A stretch of 64,000 nt of DNA from Hyalangium versicolor (GTDB lineage: Bacteria; Myxococcota; Myxococcia; Myxococcales; Myxococcaceae), in contig NZ_JAHXBF010000011.1 in the NCBI RefSeq assembly GCF_020103695.1, positions 362,445-426,444 of the forward strand, written 5' to 3'. The notes beneath the pieces are model-generated. The model saw only the letters and a list, made by a program, of their open reading frames with translations. It made no database searches and had not been told where the DNA came from. How positions within the stretch are numbered: position 1 is the stretch's first letter; each line of letters begins with the position of its first letter. Of this stretch, positions 1 to 7,911 are shown one piece after another. A program made the translations under genes and the position numbers.

Positions 1-2652
1 CACCGCAACCTCGCGCACGCTCCCATGACGCAGGAGCACTGTTTCGACCTCGCTCGGATCGACGCGCTGACCGCTGATCTTCAGCTGGTCATCCACGCGA
101 CCGAAAAAGAGGAGTTGTCCGTCGGCGCGGCGGCGCACGATGTCGCCGGTACGGTACGCGCGCGGCTGCCCCGGCAGTTGCGACAGGACGAAAAAGCGCT
201 TGGTGTCGAGCTCCGGCTGGCGAAGGTAGCTGGTGGCGACCGTGGGGCCAAAGACGCAGAGCTCACCGGGACCTGCATCGGTCAGTCCTCCCGAGCCGTC
301 CACGATCGCCACCCCGACGCCTGGCAGGGGCACGCCGATCGGTACGGGCTCGCCCGCCATGACGTCGAGTTCGCTCAAGTCGGCGGAAGTCGCGACCACC
401 GTGGTTTCGGTAGGACCGTAGGTGTTGAACAGCCGGATACCTGGCCTCGTGACGGTCCGCCAGAGCGTGACCCGCTCGGGCAGCGCCGCCTCACCGCCGA
501 TGATCACCGTGCGCAGGCTGGGAGGTAACTCCACGCCGCCTACGGAGAGCGCGTATACGAGCTCGTGCCAGAACGCGGTCGGCAGATCGAGGAGCGTGAG
601 CTCACGCTGGCGGCAAGCCTCGAGGAAGCGAGGGAGCGATTGCATCATCTCCTCGCTACGAACGATCAGCGTCCCTCCCGAGCACAGCGTCAGGAAGATC
701 TCCTCGACGCTCGCGTCGAACTGCAGTGGCGCGAACTGAAGCACTCGCTCGCTGCTGGACCACCCATAGCGCTGCGTGGCAGCCGCTACGAAGTGCGCGA
801 GCGCGGTGCGTCCGACCACGACACCGTTCGGCCGTCCAGTCGACCCGGACGTGTAGATGACGTAAGCATCCCCCGCGGCGGAGATCTGCTGTGAAGCAAG
901 CGGGATACTCCGTCGCGCGGCTTCCACGAACACGATCGTCCCAGGCAGCTCTGGCACCCATTCCCGATAGGCCTCGCTCGTCACCAGCAACGCCGGTCTG
1001 GCGTCAGCAAGGATACTCGCCGTGCGCGCGGAGGGACCTTCCGGATCGAGTGGTACGTACGATGCGCCCACCATGAGCACGCCGAGCATCGTGCTGATGG
1101 CATCGGCGCCTCGCGGCAGCATCATCGCGACGAGGCTGTCCTCTCGTGCCCCCGCCTCTCGAAGCTGCCCTGCGATGCGACGCGCGTCGAGGGCGAGCTC
1201 GGCGTAGGTCGTCAAGCGCGTGCCCTCCTCGAGGGCAATCTTCCTCGGCACCTCCTCGGCACGCCGCAAGAAGGCCGCCACCACGTCCTGCGCCGCCGAT
1301 TTCAGGGGTTCACTCTCGACGGGGCCAGCCACCGTGGAGCTCTTCGCGGAGCGCGGCCGTGGAGTGAGCGGTTCGCCGGGATTTGCCACCACGCGTTCCA
1401 GGAACTCGAGGAAGCGCTGCGCGTGCACGGCAAGCTCGCTCGCTTCGTAGCAAGCCGGGTTGGCATCGAGCGCGAGTGTGACTTCGGAGCCACCGCTTCG
1501 CACTCGAACATTGAGGGCGAGATCCTCCGCCGGCCCCGCGGCGACGTTGTGGGCCACGGCCTGGAGCCCCGCGAAATGCAGCCCGAGTTCGAAGGGCATG
1601 ACGTTCAGCACCGGGCCGAACAGGCGGCGTGTCCCACCCACGAGGTTCAAGTCGCGACGCAAACCTTCGTAGCGGTAGCGTGCATGCGGTCGCAACGTCC
1701 GCAGTTCCGTCGCCGCCGCGGTCACGTGCTCGAGGAAACTCCCGCGCCCCGACACAGGGAGGACGAACGGCACGATATTCATGATCATGCTCGGGACGCG
1801 CAACGCGACGGAGCCCATGCGGCCGTTCATCGGCAGGCCGATTGATACCTCGTCGGCGCTCGTCTCCGCGTGCAGGTAGCCGGCGAAGGCGGCCAACAAC
1901 GCATCGCCCCAATGCCCGCGCACGCCTTGAGCGATGCGGCTGAGCGCTTCCCGTAGCGCCAACGGCAGCGTGGTCATGTGCCGGATCGGTGTCTGACTCG
2001 GAAATGCGCTGCGCGCGCTCAAGCTCGGCGGCGGCGCTGCATTCGCCAGGCGCCTCAGCCAAAACGCCTGATCCTCTTGGAGCTGGGATGACGCGCGGTA
2101 GCGGAGATCATCCGCGACGACGTCCGCGAAGGATCCAAAGTCCCGCGGTGGCCGCTGCAATCCCCGCACCGCCGCCGTGTAAAGTTGCGCAATGCGTCGC
2201 GCGAGCAGCGAAAACCCGAAACCGTCGAGAGCGATATGGTGCAGCGCAATGTAGAGGAAGACCCGTTCGTCGGACGCGACCAGCAATGCGGCCCGAAACA
2301 GCCCGTTCTGCCGCTGCGGCGCGAGCGGACGGCGCAGGTCTGCATGCATCCAGTCCCGCGCCGCGCGCCACGGATCATTCGATCGACGGAGGTCGAGAAC
2401 CGGCAGCGACCAGTTCGGCTCCGGCTCCCAGCTCTGTGACGGGCCGTCCTCGCCGGCGACGACGCGCAGATGTAAAGCCTCTGCTTCGTCGATCCCCCCT
2501 CGGACGGCAGCCGCCAAGAACTCGACCTGCACGGGGCCAACGAGCTCGATGCACTCGGCAACATTGTAGAGCACGCCGCTCTGATCGAGCTGCTGGCCGG
2601 CCCAGATGCCGTGCTGGGCCGCCGTCAGGGCTAGATGCTCACCGTGTCGCAC
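1..2652 (-). CDS. Non-ribosomal peptide synthetase, condensation and adenylation domains (3' end outside window)
   Basis: The reading frame is open from a GTG at 2652 to the window edge (884 codons seen). An in-frame TGA lies just upstream of the GTG, which fixes the start closely. Residues 1-430 form a condensation domain of the EntF/MxcG kind, with HHIALDG at 138-144. Residues about 470-884 form an adenylation domain: AYVIYTSGSTGRPNG (A3, about 597-611), FDASVEE (A4, 645), TYGPTETT (A5, 744), YRTGD (A7, 833) and GRVDDQLKISGQ (A8, 851). Aligning by eye to GrsA gives a substrate code of D-A-E-D-I-G-T-V-V. This fits an amino-acid-activating domain (Asp235 kept), probably for a basic residue such as lysine as in myxochelin synthetase, but that is inference. 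The carrier and release domains lie beyond the window. It is the last visible gene of a four-gene operon. Confidence 0.93.
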   Translation of the reverse strand, partial: MRHGEHLALTAAQHGIWAGQQLDQSGVLYNVAECIELVGPVQVEFLAAAVRGGIDEAEALHLRVVAGEDGPSQSWEPEPNWSLPVLDLRRSNDPWRAARDWMHADLRRPLAPQRQNGLFRAALLVASDERVFLYIALHHIALDGFGFSLLARRIAQLYTAAVRGLQRPPRDFGSFADVVADDLRYRASSQLQEDQAFWLRRLANAAPPPSLSARSAFPSQTPIRHMTTLPLALREALSRIAQGVRGHWGDALLAAFAGYLHAETSADEVSIGLPMNGRMGSVALRVPSMIMNIVPFVLPVSGRGSFLEHVTAAATELRTLRPHARYRYEGLRRDLNLVGGTRRLFGPVLNVMPFELGLHFAGLQAVAHNVAAGPAEDLALNVRVRSGGSEVTLALDANPACYEASELAVHAQRFLEFLERVVANPGEPLTPRPRSAKSSTVAGPVESEPLKSAAQDVVAAFLRRAEEVPRKIALEEGTRLTTYAELALDARRIAGQLREAGAREDSLVAMMLPRGADAISTMLGVLMVGASYVPLDPEGPSARTASILADARPALLVTSEAYREWVPELPGTIVFVEAARRSIPLASQQISAAGDAYVIYTSGSTGRPNGVVVGRTALAHFVAAATQRYGWSSSERVLQFAPLQFDASVEEIFLTLCSGGTLIVRSEEMMQSLPRFLEACRQRELTLLDLPTAFWHELVYALSVGGVELPPSLRTVIIGGEAALPERVTLWRTVTRPGIRLFNTYGPTETTVVATSADLSELDVMAGEPVPIGVPLPGVGVAIVDGSGGLTDAGPGELCVFGPTVATSYLRQPELDTKRFFVLSQLPGQPRAYRTGDIVRRRADGQLLFFGRVDDQLKISGQRVDPSEVETVLLRHGSVREVAV

Positions 2653-2695
2653 GCTTCAACCCCGTTCTATTTTGAAGACAGACTCCCGGCAATGC

Positions 2696-4192
2696 TCAGG
2701 GGCGTGCCCACGCCAGGCCGTCATCGGAAGGAACGAGCCCGCCCGGCAAGAGCGGAGACTCCTTCATCCCAGAGCCGAGAACGCCCCGCCGCTGGATCTG
2801 ATTCATCTCCTGCATCACGTCACCGACCACGGGAACGCGGAACATGTGATTCATGCGCTCGCCCGACCGTGTCGTCATGTCACCCGTGGCCGCGACGGCA
2901 TTGGCCAGGGAACGAGACGACGATTCGAACTTGGTCGCGACCGCGTTCGCGTCCACGAGCGCCGCTTCCTTCGACGACACACCGCCCACCAGGGTGACGA
3001 ACGCCTCCATGGCCGAGCTGTCGAACGAAGTGACTTTCTTCGCCTTCCAGAAGTAGCCGTCTTCGTTGCTCTGCATGTCGTAGAACGCGCAAAGGAACTC
3101 GTAGAACACCTTGTATTCGCGCCGGTACCTGCCCTCGAACTCGCCAAAGGCCTCTTCTTCGGTCATGGCCCCCGAGAGCACGCTGTTGATGGAGCGCGCC
3201 GCCAACAGGCCGGCGTAAGTGGCAAGGTGCACACCGGTCGAGAAGACAGGGTCGATGAAGCACGCCGCGTCGCCGACGAGGGCCATCCCCGACCGCCAGA
3301 ACTTCGTGTTGGCGTAGGAATAGTCCTTTCGAACGCGCAACTTTCCGTAGATGCCGTTGTCGGTGATGCGCCGGGCGTCTTTCAGATAGTCCTTCACCAG
3401 TGCGCAACGGTCGATGAAGCTGAAGAAAGCGCGCTCACGAGCAGCCTCGTCTCCCTGGATCTCGTGCGCTCGGTTCCTGCTGATGACCGCGCCGACGCTG
3501 GTGAGCGTGGGGCTCAGGGGGATGTACCAGAACCACCCCTCGTCGAACGCGGCGCACAAGATGTTGCCGGCGTCCGCGCCGGGCAGCCGCTTGCCGCCCT
3601 CGAAGTAGCCGAACAGCGCCACGTTCTGGAAATGCTCGGAGTAGATGCGCTTGCCTCCAACGTGGTCGCTGATGCGCGTGGTGTTGCCAGAGGCGTCGAT
3701 CACGTAGCGGGCGCGGATCTCATGCTTGGCACCCTTGGCGTCGGTGTAGCGAACGCCGCGCACGCGTTCCGGATCGGCGATCACCTCGTCAACCGAGACG
3801 CCCTCCTGTACGTGAACGCCCTTCTCGGCTGCGTTGCGCAGCAGGATCTCGTCGAATTTCGAGCGCTCGACCTGGTACGCGTAGGACGTCGGTCCCGACA
3901 GCTCCGGCGAGATCGCGAACAGGAAGTTCCAAGGCACCGGGTTCGTTCCCCAGCGGAAGCTTCCGCCGCGCTTCACCATGAAAGCCGCTCGCTCCATCGC
4001 CTCGGTGACGCCCAGCAGGCGGCAGACGCCGTGAACGGTGGCGGGTAGCAGCGACTCACCAATCTGGTAGCGCGGGAAGGTTTCCTTCTCCAGCAGGGCG
4101 ACGCGGTAGCCACGGCGGGCAATGAGCGTCGCAACCGAGGATCCTCCCGGCCCTCCTCCGACAACGACAACATCGTATTCTTGAGATTTCAT
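2696..4192 (-). CDS. Flavin-dependent halogenase of the carrier-tethered (CndH/CmlS-like) type
   Basis: A protein of 498 residues, starting at the ATG that overlaps the stop of the carrier-protein gene (ATGA); the frame runs further upstream but only inside that gene. The FAD-binding GGGPGG is at residues 12-17, and FPRYQIGESLLPA at 39-51 is characteristic of NRPS/PKS-linked halogenases. Lys74 in MVKRGG is the likely counterpart of the catalytic lysine that forms the chloramine. WFWYIP at 220-225 matches the halogenase WxWxIP signature that separates these enzymes from mono-oxygenases. GMALVGDAACFIDP is the second flavin motif. The family halogenates aromatic or activated carbons of substrates bound to a carrier protein, using FADH2, O2 and chloride or bromide. 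Its coupling to the preceding carrier gene points to an acyl-carrier substrate. The exact substrate cannot be read from sequence. Confidence 0.92.
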   Translation of the reverse strand: MKSQEYDVVVVGGGPGGSSVATLIARRGYRVALLEKETFPRYQIGESLLPATVHGVCRLLGVTEAMERAAFMVKRGGSFRWGTNPVPWNFLFAISPELSGPTSYAYQVERSKFDEILLRNAAEKGVHVQEGVSVDEVIADPERVRGVRYTDAKGAKHEIRARYVIDASGNTTRISDHVGGKRIYSEHFQNVALFGYFEGGKRLPGADAGNILCAAFDEGWFWYIPLSPTLTSVGAVISRNRAHEIQGDEAARERAFFSFIDRCALVKDYLKDARRITDNGIYGKLRVRKDYSYANTKFWRSGMALVGDAACFIDPVFSTGVHLATYAGLLAARSINSVLSGAMTEEEAFGEFEGRYRREYKVFYEFLCAFYDMQSNEDGYFWKAKKVTSFDSSAMEAFVTLVGGVSSKEAALVDANAVATKFESSSRSLANAVAATGDMTTRSGERMNHMFRVPVVGDVMQEMNQIQRRGVLGSGMKESPLLPGGLVPSDDGLAWARP

Positions 4193-4449
4193 TCGGACTT
4201 TCCCTTCAGATCGCCATTCGTTTCCCCGAAGAGCTTGCTCCAACGCTCGACGGTGGGTTCTTCCGCTAGCGTGATGAAGTCGATGTCGGCGCGGTGCTCG
4301 CGCCATCGCTCGACCAACGTCATCAGACGGATCGAGTCCATGCCCTGCTCCACGAGGTGCTTGTCATCGACAAGCTGCTCAGGTGGAACATCCAAGAGTT
4401 TGGCGATGTCGGCGCGAATCTGTGACCGCGTTAGAGTGCCCTTCTGCAT
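4189..4449 (-). CDS. Free-standing (aryl) carrier protein
   Basis: An 86-residue phosphopantetheine carrier protein. The attachment serine is Ser39 in GMDSIRLM, and the following helix (LVERWREH) resembles the aryl-carrier domains of EntB, VibB and DhbB, where a GLDS(I/V)R(I/L)M stretch is typical. No isochorismatase domain is fused to it. It sits 7 bases after the siderophore-interacting protein gene and overlaps the halogenase start by 4 bases, so the three are probably translated together. Expected role: carry an aryl or acyl thioester for halogenation and hand it to the condensation domain of the NRPS. An amino-acyl carrier role is the alternative. Confidence 0.88.
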   Translation of the reverse strand: MQKGTLTRSQIRADIAKLLDVPPEQLVDDKHLVEQGMDSIRLMTLVERWREHRADIDFITLAEEPTVERWSKLFGETNGDLKGKSE

Positions 4450-4456
4450 TTGACCC

Positions 4457-5290
4457 TCAGTCGTCGTGGGGTTCCTGGTGATCGTCCGTACCGCGCTTCC
4501 AGTAGCCGCGTGCGCTGAATGCGTCGCTCGGAAGCCGAAGCTCGTTGAGCAGGTAGAGCCTCAGGTGTTTCACTGCGCCCGCCTCACCCGCGACGAACGC
4601 GTATTCGAATTGCGGCAACGCGGCTGACCGGACGGCGTCCGCCAACAGCGTCGTCGTGCCCACCTCGGCCCTGCCGCGATGGAGCCACCGCACCTTCAAG
4701 TTGGCACGAGTCGGCAGCGGGACTTCGTCGCGCGAGTCGTTCACTTCGATGAAGGCGTGCACGTCCGTGCCGGCGGGCAGTTCGCGAAGCCAGCGTGCGA
4801 TGGCCGGGAGTACGGTTTCGTCTCCAGCCATCAACAAGGAGGAAGGAACTCGCGTGAATGCGTGGGAGCCGCGCGGGCCCGCGACACCGAGAATGGCCCC
4901 CGGCCTGGCTTGCTTCCGAAGCCAGGCCGTGGCGTGCCCACCCTCGTGCAGCACGATCTCGATATCGAGCTCGCGCGCCTTCGCGTCGAAACGGGTCGGC
5001 GTGTAGTCACGTGCAAGCGGGCGCGAGCGGCCGGGTGGCCAGCTCACATGGCCAGCCACGACCTCCGGGAAGGACGGCTCGTCGGCACCGGGGGGCGGGA
5101 ACAAGACCTTCACGTGGTCGTCGGGTGCAAGCGACGTAAAGCCGTCGAGCTCCGCGCCGCCCACAGTGACTCGCGTGAGCCGGTGGGTCACTGGCGTGAT
5201 CGAGACCACCTGCAGCCTGCGAAACCGAAGCTCGTGCGAGGTAAGCCGCCGCAGCGGCTCTTTGTCGGTAGCTGGGTAGGGGGCTGTCAC
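4457..5290 (-). CDS. Siderophore-interacting protein (ViuB-type ferric-siderophore reductase)
   Basis: Predicted 277 residues from a GTG at 5290; the frame stays open upstream but runs into non-coding sequence and recD2, so the longer form is unlikely. The flavin-binding RDYTPTRFD stretch (about residues 94-102), the LLMAGDETVLPAI segment and the C-terminal GYWKRG are diagnostic of the SIP/ViuB family. These flavoproteins reduce iron in imported ferric siderophores so that it is released in the cytoplasm. Being first in the operon with carrier protein, halogenase and NRPS, it argues that the product of the cluster is an iron chelator. Upstream is a palindrome overlapping a promoter-like sequence. 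Confidence 0.9.
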   Translation of the reverse strand: MTAPYPATDKEPLRRLTSHELRFRRLQVVSITPVTHRLTRVTVGGAELDGFTSLAPDDHVKVLFPPPGADEPSFPEVVAGHVSWPPGRSRPLARDYTPTRFDAKARELDIEIVLHEGGHATAWLRKQARPGAILGVAGPRGSHAFTRVPSSLLMAGDETVLPAIARWLRELPAGTDVHAFIEVNDSRDEVPLPTRANLKVRWLHRGRAEVGTTTLLADAVRSAALPQFEYAFVAGEAGAVKHLRLYLLNELRLPSDAFSARGYWKRGTDDHQEPHDD

Positions 5291-5339
5291 GGGGGCTCTC
5301 TGAAACCAACGCTGAAGGGCAGACGCTGCGTGCAGACGG

Positions 5340-5379
5340 CTTATACAGATAGTCCACTCGAAGATGCAAGTGACTTGCA
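5340..5379 (-). promoter_or_regulatory. Candidate promoter and operator of the siderophore operon
   Basis: On the minus strand TTGCAT (5364-5369) and TATAAG (5340-5345) are spaced 18 bases apart, a plausible sigma70-type promoter about 40-50 bases before the GTG at 5290. A perfect palindrome TGCAAGTGACTTGCA occupies 5365-5379 and covers the -35 element. Next to it, TGATACTGATTCTG carries GAT-AAT-like hexamers reminiscent of a Fur box, but the match is partial. Repression by an iron-responsive regulator is inferred from position and from the iron-related operon. Confidence 0.45.
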
Positions 5380-5502
5380 GAATCAGTATCAAAACCGCAT
5401 TCACCCAGAGTGAAGTAGCAGCCCGTTTGCCCGGCAGGACCGCACGCTCCAACGAGGACTCCTTCGGTAACCGGAGGCGCCGTGCGGCCGCGGAGACCGG
5501 CT

Positions 5503-7788
5503 TCAGTCCCGCAGCCGCGAGGCCAGTCGCGTGAAGCGCTTCTGGGTGTCTCCGTTGCGCACCGCGATCTCCAGCGCCTTCCTGCTCCCCACCAGCACCA
5601 CCAGCTTCCTGCCTCGCGTCACACCGGTGTAGAGCAGGTTGCGCTGCAGCAGCGTGAAGTGCTGCGTATGCAGGGGCAGCACCACGCACGGGTACTCGCT
5701 GCCTTGCGACTTGTGCACGCTCGTGGCGTAGGCGAGCACCAGCTCGTCCAGGTCGGCCCAGGAGTAGGCCACATGCCGTCCTTCGTAGCGCACCACCAGC
5801 TCCTGCTCCTCTCGGTCGATGGCCTCCACCCGCCCGATGTCTCCGTTGAAGACGCCAAGCTCGTAGTTGTTGCGCACCTGCATCACCTTGTCGCCTGCCC
5901 GGAACGTCCGGTTGCCCCGGGTGAACTCCTCCCCTGAAGGGTTCAGGTGCTCCTGGAGCGCGGCGTTGAGGCTCGCGGTGCCAATGAGGCCCCGGTTCAT
6001 CGGCACGAGCACCTGCACCTCGTCCACCGGGTGCAGCCCGAAGCGACGCGGGATGCGCTCCTTCACCAACGTCTTGAGGGCCGCGAGGATGGACTCCGGC
6101 TTCTCCTTCTCGATGAAGTAGAAGTCGGCCAGCGCGTCCGCGGGGGGCACCTGGGGCAGCTCCCCCTGGTTGATGCGGTGGGCATTGGTGATGATGAGGC
6201 TGGACCGGGCCTGGCGGAAGATGTGCTTCAGCCGCACCACCGGCACGTGCCCGGAGGTGATGATGTCCTGCAGGACGCTGCCCGGCCCCACGCTCGGCAG
6301 CTGGTCCACATCCCCCACGAGCAACAGCTGACAGTGGGGCGGCAGCGCCTTGAGCACGTTGAGCATGAGCACGGTGTCCACCATGGACACCTCGTCGAGC
6401 ACCAGCACATCGGCCCGGAGCGGGTTGTTCCGATCGCGCTGGAAGCTGTGGGTGCGGGGGTTGTACTCGAGCAGCCGGTGGATGGTCTCCGCCTCTCGCC
6501 CCGTCGTCTCCCCCAGCCGCTTGGCCGCGCGCCCGGTGGGCGCCGACAGCAGGATCCGGTGCCCCTTCTTCTCCAGGATGGAGAGGATGACGTTGACCAG
6601 CGTCGTCTTCCCGGTGCCCGGGCCGCCGGTGATGACCAGCACCTTGGACACCACCGACTGTCGCACCGCCTCCTTCTGCTCAGGCGCCAGCGAGAGGCCC
6701 TGGTGGCCCTCGGCCCAGGTGATGGCCCGCTCCACGTCCACCTCCAGGGGCCGCGCGGGCCAGGCGCACAGCGCCTTGAGGAGATTCGCGACACCGATCT
6801 CCGAGACGTGGAGGGCTTTCAGATACACCGCCTCGCAGGCATCCTCGGGGCGCGGGTGGGCCAGGGCACTGGCTCCCTCAACGGTAATGTACTCGGCGGC
6901 GTCCAACCGGGTGATGGCCGTCTCCACGAGCGGAGGCAGTACCTCCAGCAGTTCCACCGTGCGGGCGATGAGCTTGTCTCGCGGCGCGTAGAGGTGACCG
7001 TCCTCGGAGAACTCGCGCAGCACGTGCAACACGCCTGCCTCGGCGCGCTTGGGTGAGTCGGAGGGCACGCCGAGAGAGCGGGCGATGCGGTCGGCGGTGA
7101 GAAAGCCGATGCCGTACACGTCGATGGCCAGCCGGTAGGGGTTGTCGCGCACGACGTCAATCGCCCGGGCCCCGTACTGCTTGTAGACCTTCACCGCGAA
7201 GCTGGCCGGCACCTCGTGGGATTGCAGGAAGACCATCACCTGGCGGATGTCCCGCTGCTCGGCCCAGGTTTCTCGCAGGAGCTTGCGGCGCTTCTCCCCG
7301 AAGCCTTTCACCTCCGCCAGCCGCTCGGGCTTCGAGTCGATGATGTCCAGCGTCTCCAGGCCGAAGTGCTCCACCAGGCGCCGGGCCATCGCCGGGCCCA
7401 CGCCCTTCACCAACCCACTGCCGAGGTACTTCTCGATGCCCACCAACGTCGCCGGCTTCACCGTCGAGAAGGAGATGACCCGGAACTGCTCACCGTACTT
7501 GCGGTCGTGCACCCACTGGCCGGCGAGGCGAAGGAACTCCCCTGGCTGGACGCCCAGGAGATTGCCCACCGCGGTGATGGGCTCCTTCCGGCCGGGGATC
7601 ACCACCCGCACCACGCTCCAGGCGGCCTCCTCGTTGGCATAGGTGACGCGCTCGACGCTGCCCTCGAGGGTGATGGGAGGGCGCTCGATCGCGTGGGCGT
7701 CGCGGCTTCCGGGGTTCTCCTCCCGCGTGGAGGGCAGGAGGCCTCCCCCGTCGGCGGCTTGGCCCGAGGAAGGGCGGGAGGCAGACAT
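5503..7788 (-). CDS. recD2: RecD2-type ATP-dependent 5'-3' DNA helicase
   Basis: 761 residues, close to known RecD2 proteins. The N-terminal half contains helix-hairpin-helix segments (GSGLVKGVGPAMARRLVEHF and similar). The superfamily 1B helicase core follows: Walker A GGPGTGKTTLVN, APTGRAAKRL, Walker B DEVSMVD, GDVDQLPSVGPG and the C-terminal VHKSQGSEYP motif VI region. RecD2 is found in bacteria without depending on RecBC and acts in repair and mismatch or replication-fork processing. It is a housekeeping gene bounding the siderophore cluster. The stop is at 5503 and about 210 bases separate it from the divergently controlled operon promoter region, although both are on the minus strand. 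Confidence 0.95.
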   Translation of the reverse strand: MSASRPSSGQAADGGGLLPSTREENPGSRDAHAIERPPITLEGSVERVTYANEEAAWSVVRVVIPGRKEPITAVGNLLGVQPGEFLRLAGQWVHDRKYGEQFRVISFSTVKPATLVGIEKYLGSGLVKGVGPAMARRLVEHFGLETLDIIDSKPERLAEVKGFGEKRRKLLRETWAEQRDIRQVMVFLQSHEVPASFAVKVYKQYGARAIDVVRDNPYRLAIDVYGIGFLTADRIARSLGVPSDSPKRAEAGVLHVLREFSEDGHLYAPRDKLIARTVELLEVLPPLVETAITRLDAAEYITVEGASALAHPRPEDACEAVYLKALHVSEIGVANLLKALCAWPARPLEVDVERAITWAEGHQGLSLAPEQKEAVRQSVVSKVLVITGGPGTGKTTLVNVILSILEKKGHRILLSAPTGRAAKRLGETTGREAETIHRLLEYNPRTHSFQRDRNNPLRADVLVLDEVSMVDTVLMLNVLKALPPHCQLLLVGDVDQLPSVGPGSVLQDIITSGHVPVVRLKHIFRQARSSLIITNAHRINQGELPQVPPADALADFYFIEKEKPESILAALKTLVKERIPRRFGLHPVDEVQVLVPMNRGLIGTASLNAALQEHLNPSGEEFTRGNRTFRAGDKVMQVRNNYELGVFNGDIGRVEAIDREEQELVVRYEGRHVAYSWADLDELVLAYATSVHKSQGSEYPCVVLPLHTQHFTLLQRNLLYTGVTRGRKLVVLVGSRKALEIAVRNGDTQKRFTRLASRLRD

Positions 7789-7911
7789 GGCATCGGAATT
7801 TATCAGGGAGTGGCCACCCTGAGGCAGGAGAAGACCCGGAGCCGTTCAAGGGCAGCACGCCGAGGAGGCGGCCGACCAAGGGGCCAGTCCTCGTGGGGAA
7901 ACTGACGTCCT

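Noticed and set aside
2606..4048. 480-residue plus-strand frame opposite the halogenase
   Set aside because: The minus-strand halogenase motifs are unambiguous; the plus frame has none.
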